In this document: in pieces, positions 11,673 to 23,615 of the stretch
Numbering within the stretch: the stretch's first letter is position 1
How the letters are laid out: each line of letters begins with the position of its first letter
Assembly: GCF_000283155.1 (NCBI RefSeq)
Contig: NW_004454181.1
Coordinates: 20,596,292 to 20,660,291, forward strand
DNA: 64,000 nucleotides
Source: Ceratotherium simum simum
Lineage: Eukaryota > Chordata > Mammalia > Perissodactyla > Rhinocerotidae
Direction of reading: 5' to 3'
The notes under the pieces: generated by a model
The model's input: the letters and a program-made list of their open reading frames with translations, nothing else
What the model was told of the DNA's origin: nothing
Databases searched by the model: none
Program-made: the position numbers and the translations under genes

Positions 11673-12709
11673 CAAAATACCAGTAATGATTTTAGTAGCT
11701 ATGTTGATTGTTGCCTACACTCATGGGATTGCAAAACGGTCATTTTCTGATTTGATATCCTTTTATTCATTAGCTGGAATTCTTTCATGAAGAAAAACTT
11801 TCCCTCATCAACTGTTTGGTTACTCTGAAATATAGGAAGGGCAGGGTAAACTCTTGATTCTTTCCCCATATCAATGAGTCTTGTTTTGTTTTGGGAATAT
11901 CATTATGAAGAAGTGGATTTTTATATATTTGGTACGTTTCAATACATTGTAGTCACTATTTATCATACCACTTGATGCTCAAATTTTCCCTTTTTGTCCA
12001 GTTGGCCACACGTTGGCTCCTGTGTGCTTAATCTTTGATATAGCTTTTTTGCTCTCTGTCACAAGATGTCCCAGGCTCATCTTGTACATTATCTATGCCA
12101 AGCCTGGAATCAGCCATTTTACCCAGAAGTCTAAGCTCCTTTTACATAAGGTGGTATTTAGAAATCACAATTTGGGCAATAGGGGTGCTTATTGCTACCA
12201 AGTTAATAGAGTATCTAGGTCTTTTCAGTGGAAAATGTGAGAAAATATGTATTTTTTTGAATGAGAAAAATAATTTGTGAGTTTATATTGATGTTTCCAA
12301 AATAAATGTAATATTATAGAGTTTCAAATGGAGTTCTTTGATTTTATGTGCTAGTATCTTTTCCTCCTAAAAATCTTGGTTCCTAAAGATAATATCATAA
12401 TTACATATTTGCTTTATCCTACTAAACATGTTTTTTTCTGATATATATATGGAGAGAGAGAGTATAGTTTTAAAACGATGATATCAATAGTTTCAAAACA
12501 GCAATATCACAAACAATAATATTACTGAATGCAGTTTAAGGTTTGTTTGTGATTCTTTTTTCTCTTTCAAGTATACCTTATCAGGAAGGTACATAAGTAT
12601 CAGATTTAAATTATCTTGAAATAATTTTTCTCTGTGTAGTTAAGGCAACTACAACTTGATACAAACTTGGGTTCATTTATTTTCATTTGGTTTCAATTTT
12701 TAGAGATTA

Positions 12710-12945
12710 TTTTTTTAAAAATTAAATTTATTTTAAAGTTATGTAAAATATTTACATGGTTTCAAAGTCAAAACCATAAGATAAAGTACATTCTGAAAAA
12801 TCTAAATTCTCTTTCTGTCTCTTCCTCTCTTCTTTCTCTCCTCCTATAGGTAACCATTTTAGATTTTTTTCTATCTTTGCATTCTTTGTTTTTAAAAATA
12901 AAAGCAAAATGTACATGTATGTATGTATTTATGAATACATTATTA
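12710..12945 (-). mobile_element. old LINE-1-like fragment
   Basis: The sequence has the TTTCAAAGTCAAAACCATA and AGGTAACCATTTTAGA pieces seen in antisense 3' ends of ancient mammalian L1s. It is weakly supported. Confidence 0.4.
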
Positions 12946-13164
12946 AATGTAACTTCTTGTAGGACTAATCATACATTGAAAGTGTTTCTAGTTTCCAAAG
13001 TACTCGTACACATCCTCTCCGAAGTTCCTCATGACAGACCTTTTAAGTTGGCAGAACAGGCAGTATTATCCCTATTTATATAAGAAGGACCTAAGGCTCA
13101 GATAAATTAAGATTTACTTAAGGTTACCAGGTTTGTAAGTAGCACAGTTAGAACTAGTGCCCAG

Positions 13165-13425
13165 GTAGTGTGGCGTGGTAGTTAGGAGAACAAGTTCTAG
13201 AGTCAGATTGCCTGATTCTGTTTCACTACTTACTAATTATATGACTTTGAGCAAGTTACTTAATCTCTTTAAGTCTCTGTTCCCTTATCTGTAAGGTGAA
13301 GAAAATATAGTATCTATCTCATAAAGTTGTTCTAAGGAATAATTGAGATAACATATAAACTCCTTAGCCAATTCCTAGAACACATAGTAAATGCTTATTA
13401 CGTGTTGGCTAATATTATTATTCTA
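13165..13425 (+). mobile_element. MIR SINE
   Basis: A long MIR in sense: TGGTAGTTAGGAGAACAAG head, the ATATGACTTTGAGCAAGTTA core, a TTATCTGTAAGG stretch and an ATAGTAAATGCTTATTA tail. A diverged MIR/L2-like piece in opposite orientation (about 13035-13160) lies just before it. Confidence 0.85.
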
Positions 13426-14452
13426 ATAGTACTAATTGATGCTTTTCCCACTACACCATGATGCTTCTATAATTGTTCATTTTCATCCATGTGACCTTCT
13501 AGGATTACCCTTGTCTTAATTGATCTTTTTGTTCTCTGGATATAACACTAACTTGTTTTTACCACACCCATACAGCCATGTGATGTTTGCATTATAGACT
13601 TTAGCATGTGCCTAGGGTATACCTAGATTTTAGATCTTTTTTTTTTTAATTCTTCAGCAAACCTTGCAGAGTATCTTGCCTACACTGAGTCCTGAAAAAG
13701 ATAGTTATTGAGTGAATTGTTTCTAACTGAAGTGAAGGGGCTAGATTTGAGTGCCCCTGTGCAGGATCTGTGGAATTCAATGGATGGAGAGGCCTGAAGG
13801 TGGGAGAGCTGCAGGAGCAAGGTCGTAGCTGGAGGCACAATGTATTCAGGACATATGTATGACATTAAAAATGCGTGAATGAGGATGTGACCTTAGGAAT
13901 GGAAACCTGAAACAGTTTAGAAACTTTGCCTCATATTTGTGATAGTTAACGTCAGCAGGGTCCCTGGCACTTGGAGATTTGGGGGTGGGACACCAAACCA
14001 CGAAGATATCCCATATTTTCAAAGAGTTTGAGCCGATAGTCTAGTATGTTGATCATACTTATACTTATATTTTTAAAGAGAAGGAAATAAAGTTGACCTT
14101 TATTTTTTTCCCCCCTGTGGGAGCATGAAATGAAACACCCAACTTGTGATGGGTTTTGCTGATGAGTGTGGTCATTATGTTTATGTTTCTGTCACTAGAT
14201 GGAGTCCATGAGCCCAGGGAACTCTTGGTTGTTGGACTTTTCTATATTCTTGTTCCTATGATTCCTGTTCTGCGCCTTTGAAAGAGAGAATAATACTTAA
14301 GAAAAATTAACAAATGGGTTTGAAAGGCAGAATTTTTAGATTTGCCTTAAAAAAATCATCAGTTTGTAAAACAACAAAATAATCTTTTCATTTCTTCACA
14401 TTCCTGCCCTCCAAAATTTTTTTTGGAAAAGATGTTTTCAAACCACAGTTTA

Positions 14453-14713
14453 GAGGCCGGCCCCGTGGCCAAGTGGTTATAGTTCTGCACACTCCACTTC
14501 GGTGACGCAGGTTCGTGGATTCAGATCCCAGGCGTGGGCCTACACTACTCATTGCCTTGCTATGGCAGCAAGTCACATACAAACAGAGGGAGATTGGCAC
14601 AGATGTTAGGTCAGGGCTAATCTTCCTCAAGCAAAAAAGAAAAAAGAGGAAGATTGACAATGGATGTTAGCTCAGAACAGATCTTCCTTAGCAAAAAACA
14701 AACAAAAAAACCC
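14453..14713 (+). mobile_element. ERE SINE (older subfamily)
   Basis: It starts GAGGCCGGCCCCGTGGCC, carries two GATGTTAG(C/G)TCAG modules and an A-rich tail, and is flanked by an 11-bp duplication (accacagttta) at 14442-14452 and 14714-14724. Confidence 0.95.
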
Positions 14714-15296
14714 ACCACAGTTTAATATCAGTTCTAAATCTTTCTGGTAGTTAGTGTGTTTTTAATTTACTTTGTTATTGAATGTCAATTAAAAACTTAG
14801 TTTATTATCTTCTGTTCCCGTGCCCCCTGCCAGGAGATTTTGATTTCAACCCAATTATACGTTTTCCCCCCCAATAAACTTTGTTTCAAATACTAGTAAG
14901 AACAATTGTTGTACTGCTTACTAAGTGTCCATTTTTAGCTCAGGACAACACATGCCTGCATTTCCAAAACCTTGCATGGTGTAAGGCATGGTGAAAGAAA
15001 GACCCAGATAAGCAATTTTTCTTTATCAAGGCTGTGAAAAGGTAAGAAGCCTGAGGGTGAGGGTAAATAATAGTGCTGGTGAGTATTCCAGTTACAAGCT
15101 TACTTTGCCATTTATTTTCTCTTGGGACTAGGCAACAGTAAAAGAGCAGATGAATAAATGAAGTGGTTGTGGAAATTCATCTTGGGGACTTTCCAAGCCC
15201 CAAAGAGGATGCAGTTAAACTTGCTCAGTTAGTCTGTATGCAAGGCAACATGTGGGCGTGGTATGATCTAATTCCTTTGTTGTCTTTCTGCTGCAG

Positions 15297-15678
15297 CACG
15301 TGTCCTTACAGTCGGCCTCCTTTTGGCTATGGAAATTTTCCAAGTTCTATGCCAGAATGCCTTGGTTATTATGAAGACAGGTACCAAAAACATGAGGCTA
15401 TGTTTTCAGCTTTAAACAGAGACTATCCTTTTAGAGACTACCCAGATGAACGCACACACGGCGAAGATTCTCGGAGTTGTGAGAGTGTGGATGGGACCTC
15501 TTACTATAACAGTCATAGCCACAGTGGGGAAGAGTACTTAAATCCCATGCCTCAGCTGGACATTGGAGCCTTGGAGAACGTCTTCACAGCCCCGACATCA
15601 ACTCCACCTAGCATCCAGCAAGTCAATGTCACTGACAGTGATGAGGAGGAAGAAGAAAAAGTGCTCAGGAATTTATAA
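15297..15678 (+). CDS. SOX30: SOX30 last coding exon, C-terminus and stop codon
   Basis: This is the final coding exon of SOX30. It follows TTTCTGCTGCAG, supplies the C that completes the split serine, encodes 126 further residues and ends in TAA at 15676-15678. The first residues (TCPYSRPPFGYGNFPSSMPE) continue the previous exon in the order known for SOX30. The middle is rich in Tyr, Ser and Asp (YYEDRYQKHE, DGTSYYNSHSHSGEE). The last 15 or so residues form an acidic tail (DSDEEEEEKVLRNL) that matches the human C-terminus as I remember it. Together with the previous exon it gives about 290 C-terminal residues of a protein usually about 750 residues long. The longer open frame that starts upstream at 15163 is intronic read-through, not an alternative start. 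Confidence 0.97.
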
Positions 15679-15701
15679 TTTTAAAACAAATATGCACAGA
15701 A

Positions 15702-15707
15702 AATAAA
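15702..15707 (+). promoter_or_regulatory. SOX30: proximal AATAAA poly(A) signal of SOX30
   Basis: An AATAAA hexamer starts 24 nt after the TAA stop. A GT-rich stretch (GGTCAGTTGGTGTGAG, about 15728-15743) follows at the distance expected for a downstream element. Its use would give a 3' UTR of only about 45-50 nt. Whether it is used cannot be told from sequence alone. Confidence 0.5.
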
Positions 15708-17031
15708 CATTTCCTAAAATATATTCTGGGTCAGTTGGTGTGAGAAAAAAAGCCTAGAATGCTTTGCTGAGAGTTTTCAGCCGTGATTTGAGGAGTCAAA
15801 TCAAATGCAATTTATGCCTTCATAAAGTTTTGATTAGTGAAACTGGAGTCCTGATGTTTCATCATAGGAATGTTTAAGCTATGAAGTAGTTTATTTTTAT
15901 GGCTGAAATTTGCATCAACATATATTATCATTACTTTACCTTGGAACGTGCAAAATACCAAATCCTCACAATTATATGTGAGGGGAAAGGGAGTATATAT
16001 ATCTGGCATGACAAGTGTGATTTGTATTTTACCTCAAGATACATTTATTTATTTTTCTTACGTGATTTTTTGGTGTGGTATTTATATAATACTTACGGAT
16101 GTTGTCAATTTTTATGTAAAATTTTGAAAATATTTTGATAACTTTTAGAAGTGAATTGGGACTCAGTTACTAAATTTAATTTATGCTAATAACCAATTAT
16201 AAGTTGCAAATATGTTTTAATGGCACCGGATAATTCCTTCAGCTAAATTAGTCATTTCTGTTCCTAAACATTTTCATCATCTTTTTTGGATATCTTTTTC
16301 CATTTGGTATGCTTTGTTCTACTTTTGCTTTAATTAAATAACCGTAGATAAAATTGTTCTTGTTGGATGTTTTCTGTTTGGGGGATAGAAATAAGCAAAA
16401 TGAATATTGTTCAAATGAGAATGGTTTTCATACCACATGCAGATAATAGTCTCCAGAACTGCACAGATCATATTAGCTTACATGAGACTTAAAATTATCA
16501 ACAAAGATGTTGTGCACATATTCCGATGCAATTTCCAAACTCTTTGCACATGTGTACATCTGACTTAAGCGCTCTCCAAAATGGAAAGCTTTTCCAGATT
16601 TGGTTCAAGCAGCTGTCATTAAACCATGGAGTTCATATAAGAGCACATGGAATTTGTTTAATTCACAATGAGCAAAAAAATCCTATTTGCAAAGTGACCT
16701 CTTGGTAAGTGCCCAGTTATGGCTGGAGAGAAACTTTTAGAACAGGATCAGGATCACCAGAGTTGGGATCATGGTAAAAGAGATCTACAAGGCACAAAGT
16801 AAACTGATGATTGTCAATAGCCACAAACCAATACACCTTTCCCTTAATGATCTGTATAATTTATGCAAATTGAGATTTTGTTACTTAAAACTGCTTGGAA
16901 ATTGTGTATGGAAACCTGTTCTAAGCCTCCAACTTCTTCCTTTACTAAATCTACATTTATTCCTTAAGCAAAGGTTATTAATGTAATTTCATCAATCCTA
17001 TACTTAATTGTACATAACATTTCCTCTTCCC

Positions 17032-17037
17032 AATAAA
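17032..17037 (+). promoter_or_regulatory. SOX30: distal AATAAA poly(A) signal of SOX30
   Basis: AATAAA lies in CCCAATAAAAATTTT and is followed by TTTTATAGTCTTTATT and a TGTGCAATGTC stretch that could be the GU-rich downstream element. It would give a 3' UTR of about 1.35-1.4 kb. Confidence 0.5.
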
Positions 17038-19228
17038 AATTTTATTTTCATATTTTATAGTCTTTATTACTCTGTGCAATGTCATTTCAATGTGGTTATA
17101 GAGCAACACTTGAATTTCTTGGCAGAGAGCAAACATGTAACTTCACATCAGAGTTAAAGCAGCGTTGTCTTTGCATTTGATATCTACACCACGAAGGAAA
17201 AAAGTATGCAACAATTTGACCCATTTTACTCCATCTCATTTTAATAAGACCTTAGCGACTAAATTGGGTTTTGATCACAGACCTTTTCTTACAGACAATT
17301 TGGTTGGGGGATCCCTGTGTAAGGCAGTGGAATGATGTAGAGCATAGCTCACTGTTTCCTAACTACCTGTCTTCAGGCTAGCCTCGCACCACTGATTCCT
17401 TCCCTGTCTTCTTTTTAATGGCTTTTGAGGCTGGGCAACTCATTTAATCTTCCTCAGTGTTGGGATCAGAAGTCAGGAGGTTAGGTTGTTTACAGATACA
17501 GTATAATTTGGGCTGGGAAATACGGGTAGCCTTATGTAGAAAAGTACTTAATTGCAGATAAGCGTGCCTAGCTACAAATGCCCGTATCTGCTCATTTATA
17601 GCTCTTCAAACCACTATTGGCTTTGACTAGAGATCCGCAGACTAAACACAGCCCTGCCCATTGGCACTAAGTCATCTGTCTCTCCAAGTCATCAAAACGA
17701 GATTCTCTAAGCTCGAAGCCACAATCACTTTCTTATAGGTCTCATTGCCTTGTTTGTTCTTACTGTACCTTGGAAGTAATGATATTTGTAATAAGAATAG
17801 CCTCCTTTAAAAGTATGTTGAAATGTCAATATGTTTAGAACGTCAAACTGTTCTGTATTTTGGACAAAGCTGCTTTGGCTATTTGTAAATTAAAACTATT
17901 TTCATGCAAATAAACTGAAAATAGATTTAGTCCCAACTTTCAAGTAGCTAATATCAAATTTAGAAAGGCAAGAGCAGTATTTCTCTAAGTAGGTTAGTTG
18001 GAACCCAAGCCTTTTAGATATTCTGACAATATTTGGTCAAATAAGTTTGGGAAACACATGCCTTGCCCATTATTATTGTAAAAGTCTTGCAGTGAAGAAA
18101 CATGTTGAACTCTGTTTATCACAGTGCTTCCTAAACATATTTAATTTGAGACTCCCATTTTGTTTTAACATAATGTCTACTAACATCTCACAGAATCCAC
18201 TCTGGAAAATGCTAATACAATCCTAGCTGGTGGCCTTGGTTTTCAATTGTTGACCTCACATATAGTTTTCAGCATTGATCACCTTAAAGCCTTCACTGAG
18301 AAGGCAGTGGCTAAATAAACCGTTTTCTGCATTAAATATCTGATGGTCTTAAAAGAGTGAAGAACTGAAACTTATAGTTGTTGTAAATTGCCACTGTTTA
18401 TGAAACTGGCCTTTTAATGAAAGTTGATATTGCACCCAAGAATTCAAGCGGGCAAATGGGCTAAATTCCCTTACAAGTATATTTTCCTCAGTATAAACCA
18501 GCTGTCAGTAGGATTATTCCTGAGCCAAAATTGTAAGCTACTTTTGAAAGTTGTAGTTTGGAACTGATATGGAAATGAAATTCTGGGGATTCTATGAACT
18601 ACTTTCAATATTTTAAAGAAGTATAATTTTGATGTGGGCAGAGTAATTCTGAAAAATTTCTGTCCTACGTTTTGGAACAGGCTGCCGAGGCACATCCTTT
18701 TTTAGTTTTCTGAATCATCTTAACATTTTAGGATTTTAGAGAAATTCCAAAGACTTTGCAATAAAACTACTTTTCTAAAAACAAGTGTAAAAGGAGTTAC
18801 TTTCTAATTCTGGTTGATGAAAAATTCCATATCCTCTAGACAGATTTACCCTTCATCTCTACATTCTGCATTCTAACTGCCTGAGCAAACCTTATATGTC
18901 TCTTTTCTGATGTTAAAACACACACAAATCTTAGTAAACTTTTCACTAAGTGATGAATGCTTATAGGAAAAGGGGGAAATAGGGGAAGGGTTGTTTGCCA
19001 CACCCTTATATCTCTGGCTCCTTCTCTGAAACCACTTCAGAGAAATGTTTTATTTTTAAAAATAATGAATAGCATCTTACATGTATTCTTTTTCAAAGAT
19101 CTTCAAAAAGCTAAGTTTTTGCCTGTGTTCCCTGGGACAGTGTCTGTGGAGGCTGACAACACTTTCTGGAGAATGTCTTTTCTTTTAAGCTGTACGTAAT
19201 TACATAGGTCATAGGCAATGGAAAGGTG

Positions 19229-19341
19229 TAGGTGACCAACCGTCCTGGTTTGCCCAGTATTGAGAGGCAAGGTGTCTCATGGGACTTTCAGTGCTAAAAC
19301 CGGAAAGCCCCTGGGCAAACCGAGACAAGCTGGTCACCCTA
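19229..19341. mobile_element. short palindromic DNA-transposon fossil (MITE-like)
   Basis: The left end TAGGTGACCAACCGTCC...TTTGCCC and the right end GGGCAAACC...GCTGGTCACCCTA are imperfect inverted repeats around a short centre. It is bounded by TA, as expected for a mariner-type element. The family name was not assigned. Confidence 0.7.
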
Positions 19342-19949
19342 ATGAATAAAACGAGTATAGAATCATCCAGAGGGCTGGCTTATGCAGATTGTGCTATCCA
19401 GATGTATAGTTTGAAATCCCCATTCTTCACTCACAAAGGCAGATTATAGCTGAACTTGTGTCAGGCCTATTAGAAGGACTTGGGGTAAGTTACAGACATG
19501 TGGGGACTGTAAGAGAACTAGAGATACATTAACTGTCAATACCTGGGATGCTTCAAGTTTACTAGGAAAACTAAAAGAAAAATGATCAAAGCTGTACCTT
19601 ATAGTGATATTTCACTTTATAAACCAAAGAGAGATATCATTTTTGTTAATATAGCATCTTTGTTTTAAACTTTCTTACTGTTTCCCCAACAACGGTAGAG
19701 GAATATTGGCCATAGTCTTTAGCTTACAACAAAGCCGGGCTGCTTTGGCACAGATAATGTCCCAACTCTATCCTTTTTTAGGTGTCTCTGAAAACATTAG
19801 TGATGGTGGTGTTTTTCAAACATGTTCAGTGCACGACTTCCAACAAAATGACCTCGGGTGCTTGTTACAAATGCAATCATTCCCCAGACCTATAGAATTA
19901 CAGTCTCTCTGACTACAGTCTGGAAATCTCCATTTTTAATAAGCTGCTT

Positions 19950-20340
19950 AGGTGATTCTTAAGTACACCTACCTTTGACAGTAAGTAAAGTTTGCAAAAC
20001 CTATTACAAATTTTATTTGTTGTGAAAACAATATAACTACTGGTTTTCAGAGAAGAAAAACCTTTAATCCATCCAATAATTGTTTTTATTTTATGTTCTT
20101 TCCAATATTTGTCCATATACACACTTTTTTTCACATAATTATAATCACAACACTTGCACAATTTTGCACATACACAATTGTGCATATCCTCAATATTTTA
20201 ATATGAGCTGTTTTTCATCCTCCACAACTTCATAACTGATCACGTTTCATGTTGGCATAATATTGCTTCAGACAGATGTGCCATAATTAATCATATGAAA
20301 GTGTTAGGATTCTAGTTTCTTCCAAATTGGTTTCAGTAAT
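19950..20340 (-). mobile_element. old LINE-1-like 3'-end fragment
   Basis: The AT-rich stretch contains pieces such as TATTTGTCCATATACACAC and a CATGTTGGCATAATATTGC stretch resembling antisense L1 3'-end sequence. It is diverged, with low-confidence edges. Confidence 0.4.
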
Positions 20341-20709
20341 TTGTCCTAGTAAATTTCAGTGATGAGATTTCAGAGTGAGCTCTCTTACAGACCAGAAGGA
20401 AGGGGGTCTCTAAGCAGCCATGATTCCAGTGACATGATGGGTTTTGATGTCATTGTCGAGGTCATTTTAGATCTGAGTGCTGAATGGCTAGGGCAGGCAG
20501 GCTCATTCTAGGTGGACTTTGGGGAACAATATGAAGGATGATGAACAGAGCATTTAGAAAGAAAAGTGCTGCATGGTGTCCTTTCCTGCTGAAGGGGACA
20601 CACCAGCCCCGCTTTCTGGATAGTCTTTGCTTTGTGACTTCCTCTGCCTAATTGCTACTCATACTTCATATCTCACTTAGAGATCTGCCAGTTGTCTCCC
20701 AATGGCTAT

Positions 20710-20980
20710 TTTCCTTTTCTTTTTTGATAATAGGACTGTATATTTTTAGCTACACTACACCTCTTGAAGCAAGGTGTGGCCAAGTACCTAAGTTCTAGAT
20801 TATAAAATGTCAAAGGAAGCTTCATGAGCAACTTCCAGAAAGTACACACCCTTAAAAGGAGAGGTTATGCCCTTCCTTGCCCCTTGTCCTTTCTACTAAT
20901 GGGAATATAGAAGTGATGGCTGGAATCTGAGCAACCGTCTTGGACCACATAGGCCTCATGCTGAGGATGGTAAAAAACAA
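20710..20980 (+). repeat. ancient interspersed repeat, family unresolved
   Basis: The stretch with CTTAAAAGGAGAGGTTATGC, GAAGTGATGGCTGGAATC and CATGCTGAGGATGG recalls a common old mammalian repeat I cannot name with certainty. Confidence 0.4.
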
Positions 20981-21124
20981 GAGAGGAGTCTAAAGCACTA
21001 TACCAGCACAAGATTACTTTCCTCAAGACTTTTATATGAGAGACTTTTATATTTCCATCTAGTTTAATCCACTATAATTTTGTGTTTTCTGTCACATGCA
21101 GCTGAACCAAATTCTAACTCATCC

Positions 21125-21275
21125 AGAATTCTTCCTTTCCAGAAAGTTTTCTCTAACCTTCAAAGTCTAAATTAGTTGTTCCTGTTTTATAATCCCACAG
21201 CACTTTCATTTATGTCTCCCACTAGATTCTAAACTTTTTGAGGGCCAACTGGGGCAAATATCTTAGGAACTGGAA
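21125..21275 (+). mobile_element. LINE-2 (L2) fragment
   Basis: L2 3'-end hallmarks: CACAGCACTTTCATTTATGT, CCCACTAGATTCTAAAC and TTTGAGGGCCAACTGGGGC. Confidence 0.65.
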
Positions 21276-21369
21276 AAATAAACATATGGTGGCCAGCAGA
21301 ATAACAGACACAGCCTTGTATTCTCAGCCTCAGTGGCTAACGGAATTTATAGGCCGGCTAACAAGTAGT

Positions 21370-21530
21370 GCTTCCCATGTCTGATTGCCCATAAGAATTA
21401 CTAGGGAACTTAAAAAGGGCCTCCAGAATTTGAATATTTGAGGATGGGAACTTGGAGTCTGGATCTTTTAAAGGCTCCCCAGGTGATGCTGAAGCCCATC
21501 AGGCAATGATTCACAAAATGGCATTTGGAT
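21370..21530 (+). mobile_element. MER5A-like hAT/Charlie element
   Basis: AAGAATTACTAGGGAACTTA and AAAGGCTCCCCAGGTGATGC stretches are typical of MER5A. Confidence 0.7.
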
Positions 21531-21739
21531 GTCCTATAGGATAGCGTCAGAATTTTCCTCCCACCAACATCTCATTTTCCTTTCCTCCCTCTTTCTTCTT
21601 CATTCCACTTTAAGAGCCATTAGTTCAACGCCTTTCCAAGCTCAAGCTTAATGTTATTGCTGAACTCTCTTTGAGAATGGCTCCCAGCACATAGATAACA
21701 GGGTGGAGAGAGATTGACCAGGAGAGTATTTATACTAAT

Positions 21740-21960
21740 AATAAGTATAAGCATAGAAATAATTTCATTTTTTCAAAGCACTTATCACTCTCTGTAATTA
21801 TCTTGTTTGTTTCCTTATTTATTTTCTCCTCACCAACCCCCACTGCTGGAAGCTCCAGGAGAATAGGAATATCATCTTTCTTGCTTGGTGCATGGTCCTG
21901 AACACCTAGCACTGTGCCTGCATGTATTACATGCTCAATAAGTATTTGTTGGATTTATTA
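21740..21960 (+). mobile_element. LINE-2 (L2) 3' end
   Basis: The terminal L2 pattern is visible: AAGCACTTATCACTCTCTG, GGAAGCTCCAGGAGAATAGG, CACCTAGCACTGTGCCTG and CATGCTCAATAAGTATTTGT. Confidence 0.8.
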
Positions 21961-21964
21961 ACAG

Positions 21965-22215
21965 ATAGAAGCTACACTTTGTTTAGCAACTACTATATGC
22001 CACTGTATCTGGTATTTTATATGATTATCTCACTCAGTCCTCATAACAAGCTTGTAAATATGTGTTATCATCTTTGCTTAACCAATGAAAAAACTGAATA
22101 CTTAAAGAAGTGAAGTAACTTATCCAAGGCCACCCAGCAAGTGAGCAGCAGAGTTGACAACTGACTCAAGTTTCTCTGCCTCCAAACTCAGCACTCTTTC
22201 TGCTTCACTGCTTTC
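21965..22215 (-). mobile_element. MIR SINE
   Basis: Reverse-complement MIR: TTATATGATTATCTCACTCA, AATGAAAAAACTGAATAC, AAGGCCACCCAGCAAGTGAG and an end CAAACTCAGCACTCTTTCTG. Confidence 0.8.
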
Positions 22216-22966
22216 TGTTGCCCTTGCTGACAGACAATTCTAGGGTAAAATCCACCTCAATTGGAGCTCTCAGATTGATGGAACTTTCTTCCATCAGATA
22301 TGGAAGGCTGAGCTAGCTTAGGATGGAAGAAAACATGAAAGGAAGCTGCAAGGCTAAAGGGGCCATCAACTCATCCCTGATTTTGTTGCCACCTTCCAGA
22401 GCACAATGGGGGCCCCCTACATTTTCCCTCTATTTGTGACCACCATGTTCCACCTGTTCCTTTGGGGATCCTTTGCAGCCACGTGGTTCTGGTGCGAGCG
22501 ATCACAGCAGTGGCTCTGGACTCAGTGATGGTTCCAGGGTGGGGTGTGCTATTCAGCAGGCCAATCAGAGCCTTCACAAGGACTAATCTAAGGTGGACAC
22601 AGTGGGGCAACTTTACTTTCCTTATAGAAAGTGATTCTCTAAGAATGTGACTTTAGAGCTGCCCATGGCCATGTTCCCTCTGTTTTGGGCAAAGCCCATC
22701 TTTGGTAGGAGCAAATGATGCCAACACAGACGCAGAGACAGGAAGACAGAGAGAGAATCCAGACAATGAGTCTTTGGCTCCCTTCACCACAGAGCTCAGC
22801 TTCACACCTGCACTGGTCCTTCAGCCAGTTAGCTAGTTCAAGTAATTTTTTTTTGCTGTGGTAGTGTTTTTATTTCTTACAGGTTAGTCTGGGCAAACAC
22901 AGGGACATATGAAAAGGTCCCTTCGTGTGGCGCAAGGAGCCAGCCAACATCTTAAAACCCAGCGAG

Positions 22967-23180
22967 GGGCTGGCCCCGTGGCTTAGCGGTTAACTGCACG
23001 CGCTCAGCTGCTGGCGGCCCGGGTTCGGATCCCGGGCGTGCACTGACGCACCCCTTGTCCCGCCATGCTGGGGCCGCGTCCCACGTACAGCAACTGGAAG
23101 GATGTGCAACTGTGACATGCAACTATCTACTGGGCCTTTGGGGGAAAAAGTAAATAAATAAAATTATAAAAAAAAAAAAC
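22967..23180 (+). mobile_element. ERE1-type SINE
   Basis: A compact, well-preserved copy (GGGCTGGCCCCGTGGCTTAG to CTTTGGGGGAAAAAG and an A tail). Near-identical flanks (aaaacccagcgag / aaaaccccagtga) are the target-site duplication. Confidence 0.95.
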
Positions 23181-23234
23181 CCCAGTGAATACTCTTCACA
23201 CTGCACATTTTTCACTTCTAGTGATGCTGTACAG

Positions 23235-23386
23235 AATAGTGTTTAGGAATTTCTGTCAGTTTTAGGATCAAGCATAACTGGGAAATAGTCCGGGCTCCAT
23301 CACTTTGGAGCTGTGTGACATTGGCCAAGTAACTTCATCTCTCTGAACCTCAGTTTTCTTTTCTGAACAATAAGAATAATAATTGT
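23235..23386 (+). mobile_element. MIR SINE, left part, split by ERE1
   Basis: The MIR core (CACTTTGGAGCTGTGTGAC, CTCTCTGAACCTCAGTTT) continues at 23631-23700 (ACCTTACAGGATTGTTGTGG) after the ERE1 insertion. Confidence 0.85.
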
Positions 23387-23615
23387 GGGCCGGCCCCGTG
23401 GCTTAGCGGTTAAGTGCGCGCACTCTGCAGCTGGCGGCCCGGGGTTCGGATCCCGGGCACGCACGGACGCTCTGCTTGTCCGGCCATGCTGAGGCCGCGT
23501 CCCACATGCCGCAGCTGGAAGGGTGTGCAGCTATGACATACAACTATCTACTGGTGCTTTGGGGGAAAAAAATAAGTGAATAAAATTAAAAAAAAAAAAA
23601 GCTTTAAAAAAAAAA
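23387..23615 (+). mobile_element. ERE1-type SINE inserted in MIR
   Basis: Full-length with an A-rich tail and a perfect 15-bp target-site duplication (aagaataataattgt) at 23372-23386 and 23616-23630. It is the best-preserved SINE here and lies about 200 bp from another copy in the same orientation. Confidence 0.97.

Larger units (their letters stand above)
3643..15296 (+). other. SOX30: SOX30 last intron (11,654 bp)
   Basis: The intron runs from GTAAATG (3643) to TTTCTGCTGCAG (15296) and splits a serine codon (AG|C). It contains a MER5-like element, MIR copies, an inverted LINE-1 fragment next to a 3.4-kb sense-strand LINE-1, four ERE SINEs, a 100-N gap and old L1 scraps, listed separately. 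The stretches 4060-4990, 5165-6290, 12000-12700, 13425-14440 and 14725-15290 show no gene and no repeat I can name confidently. Confidence 0.9.
15679..17050 (+). other. SOX30: SOX30 3' UTR (extent inferred)
   Basis: This AT-rich, largely repeat-free sequence follows the SOX30 stop codon. It carries a poly(A) signal close to the stop (15702) and another at 17032. I recognise no mobile element in it, which is unusual for this window and fits transcribed UTR. The right-hand limit is a guess placed about 15 nt after the distal AATAAA. Confidence 0.6.
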
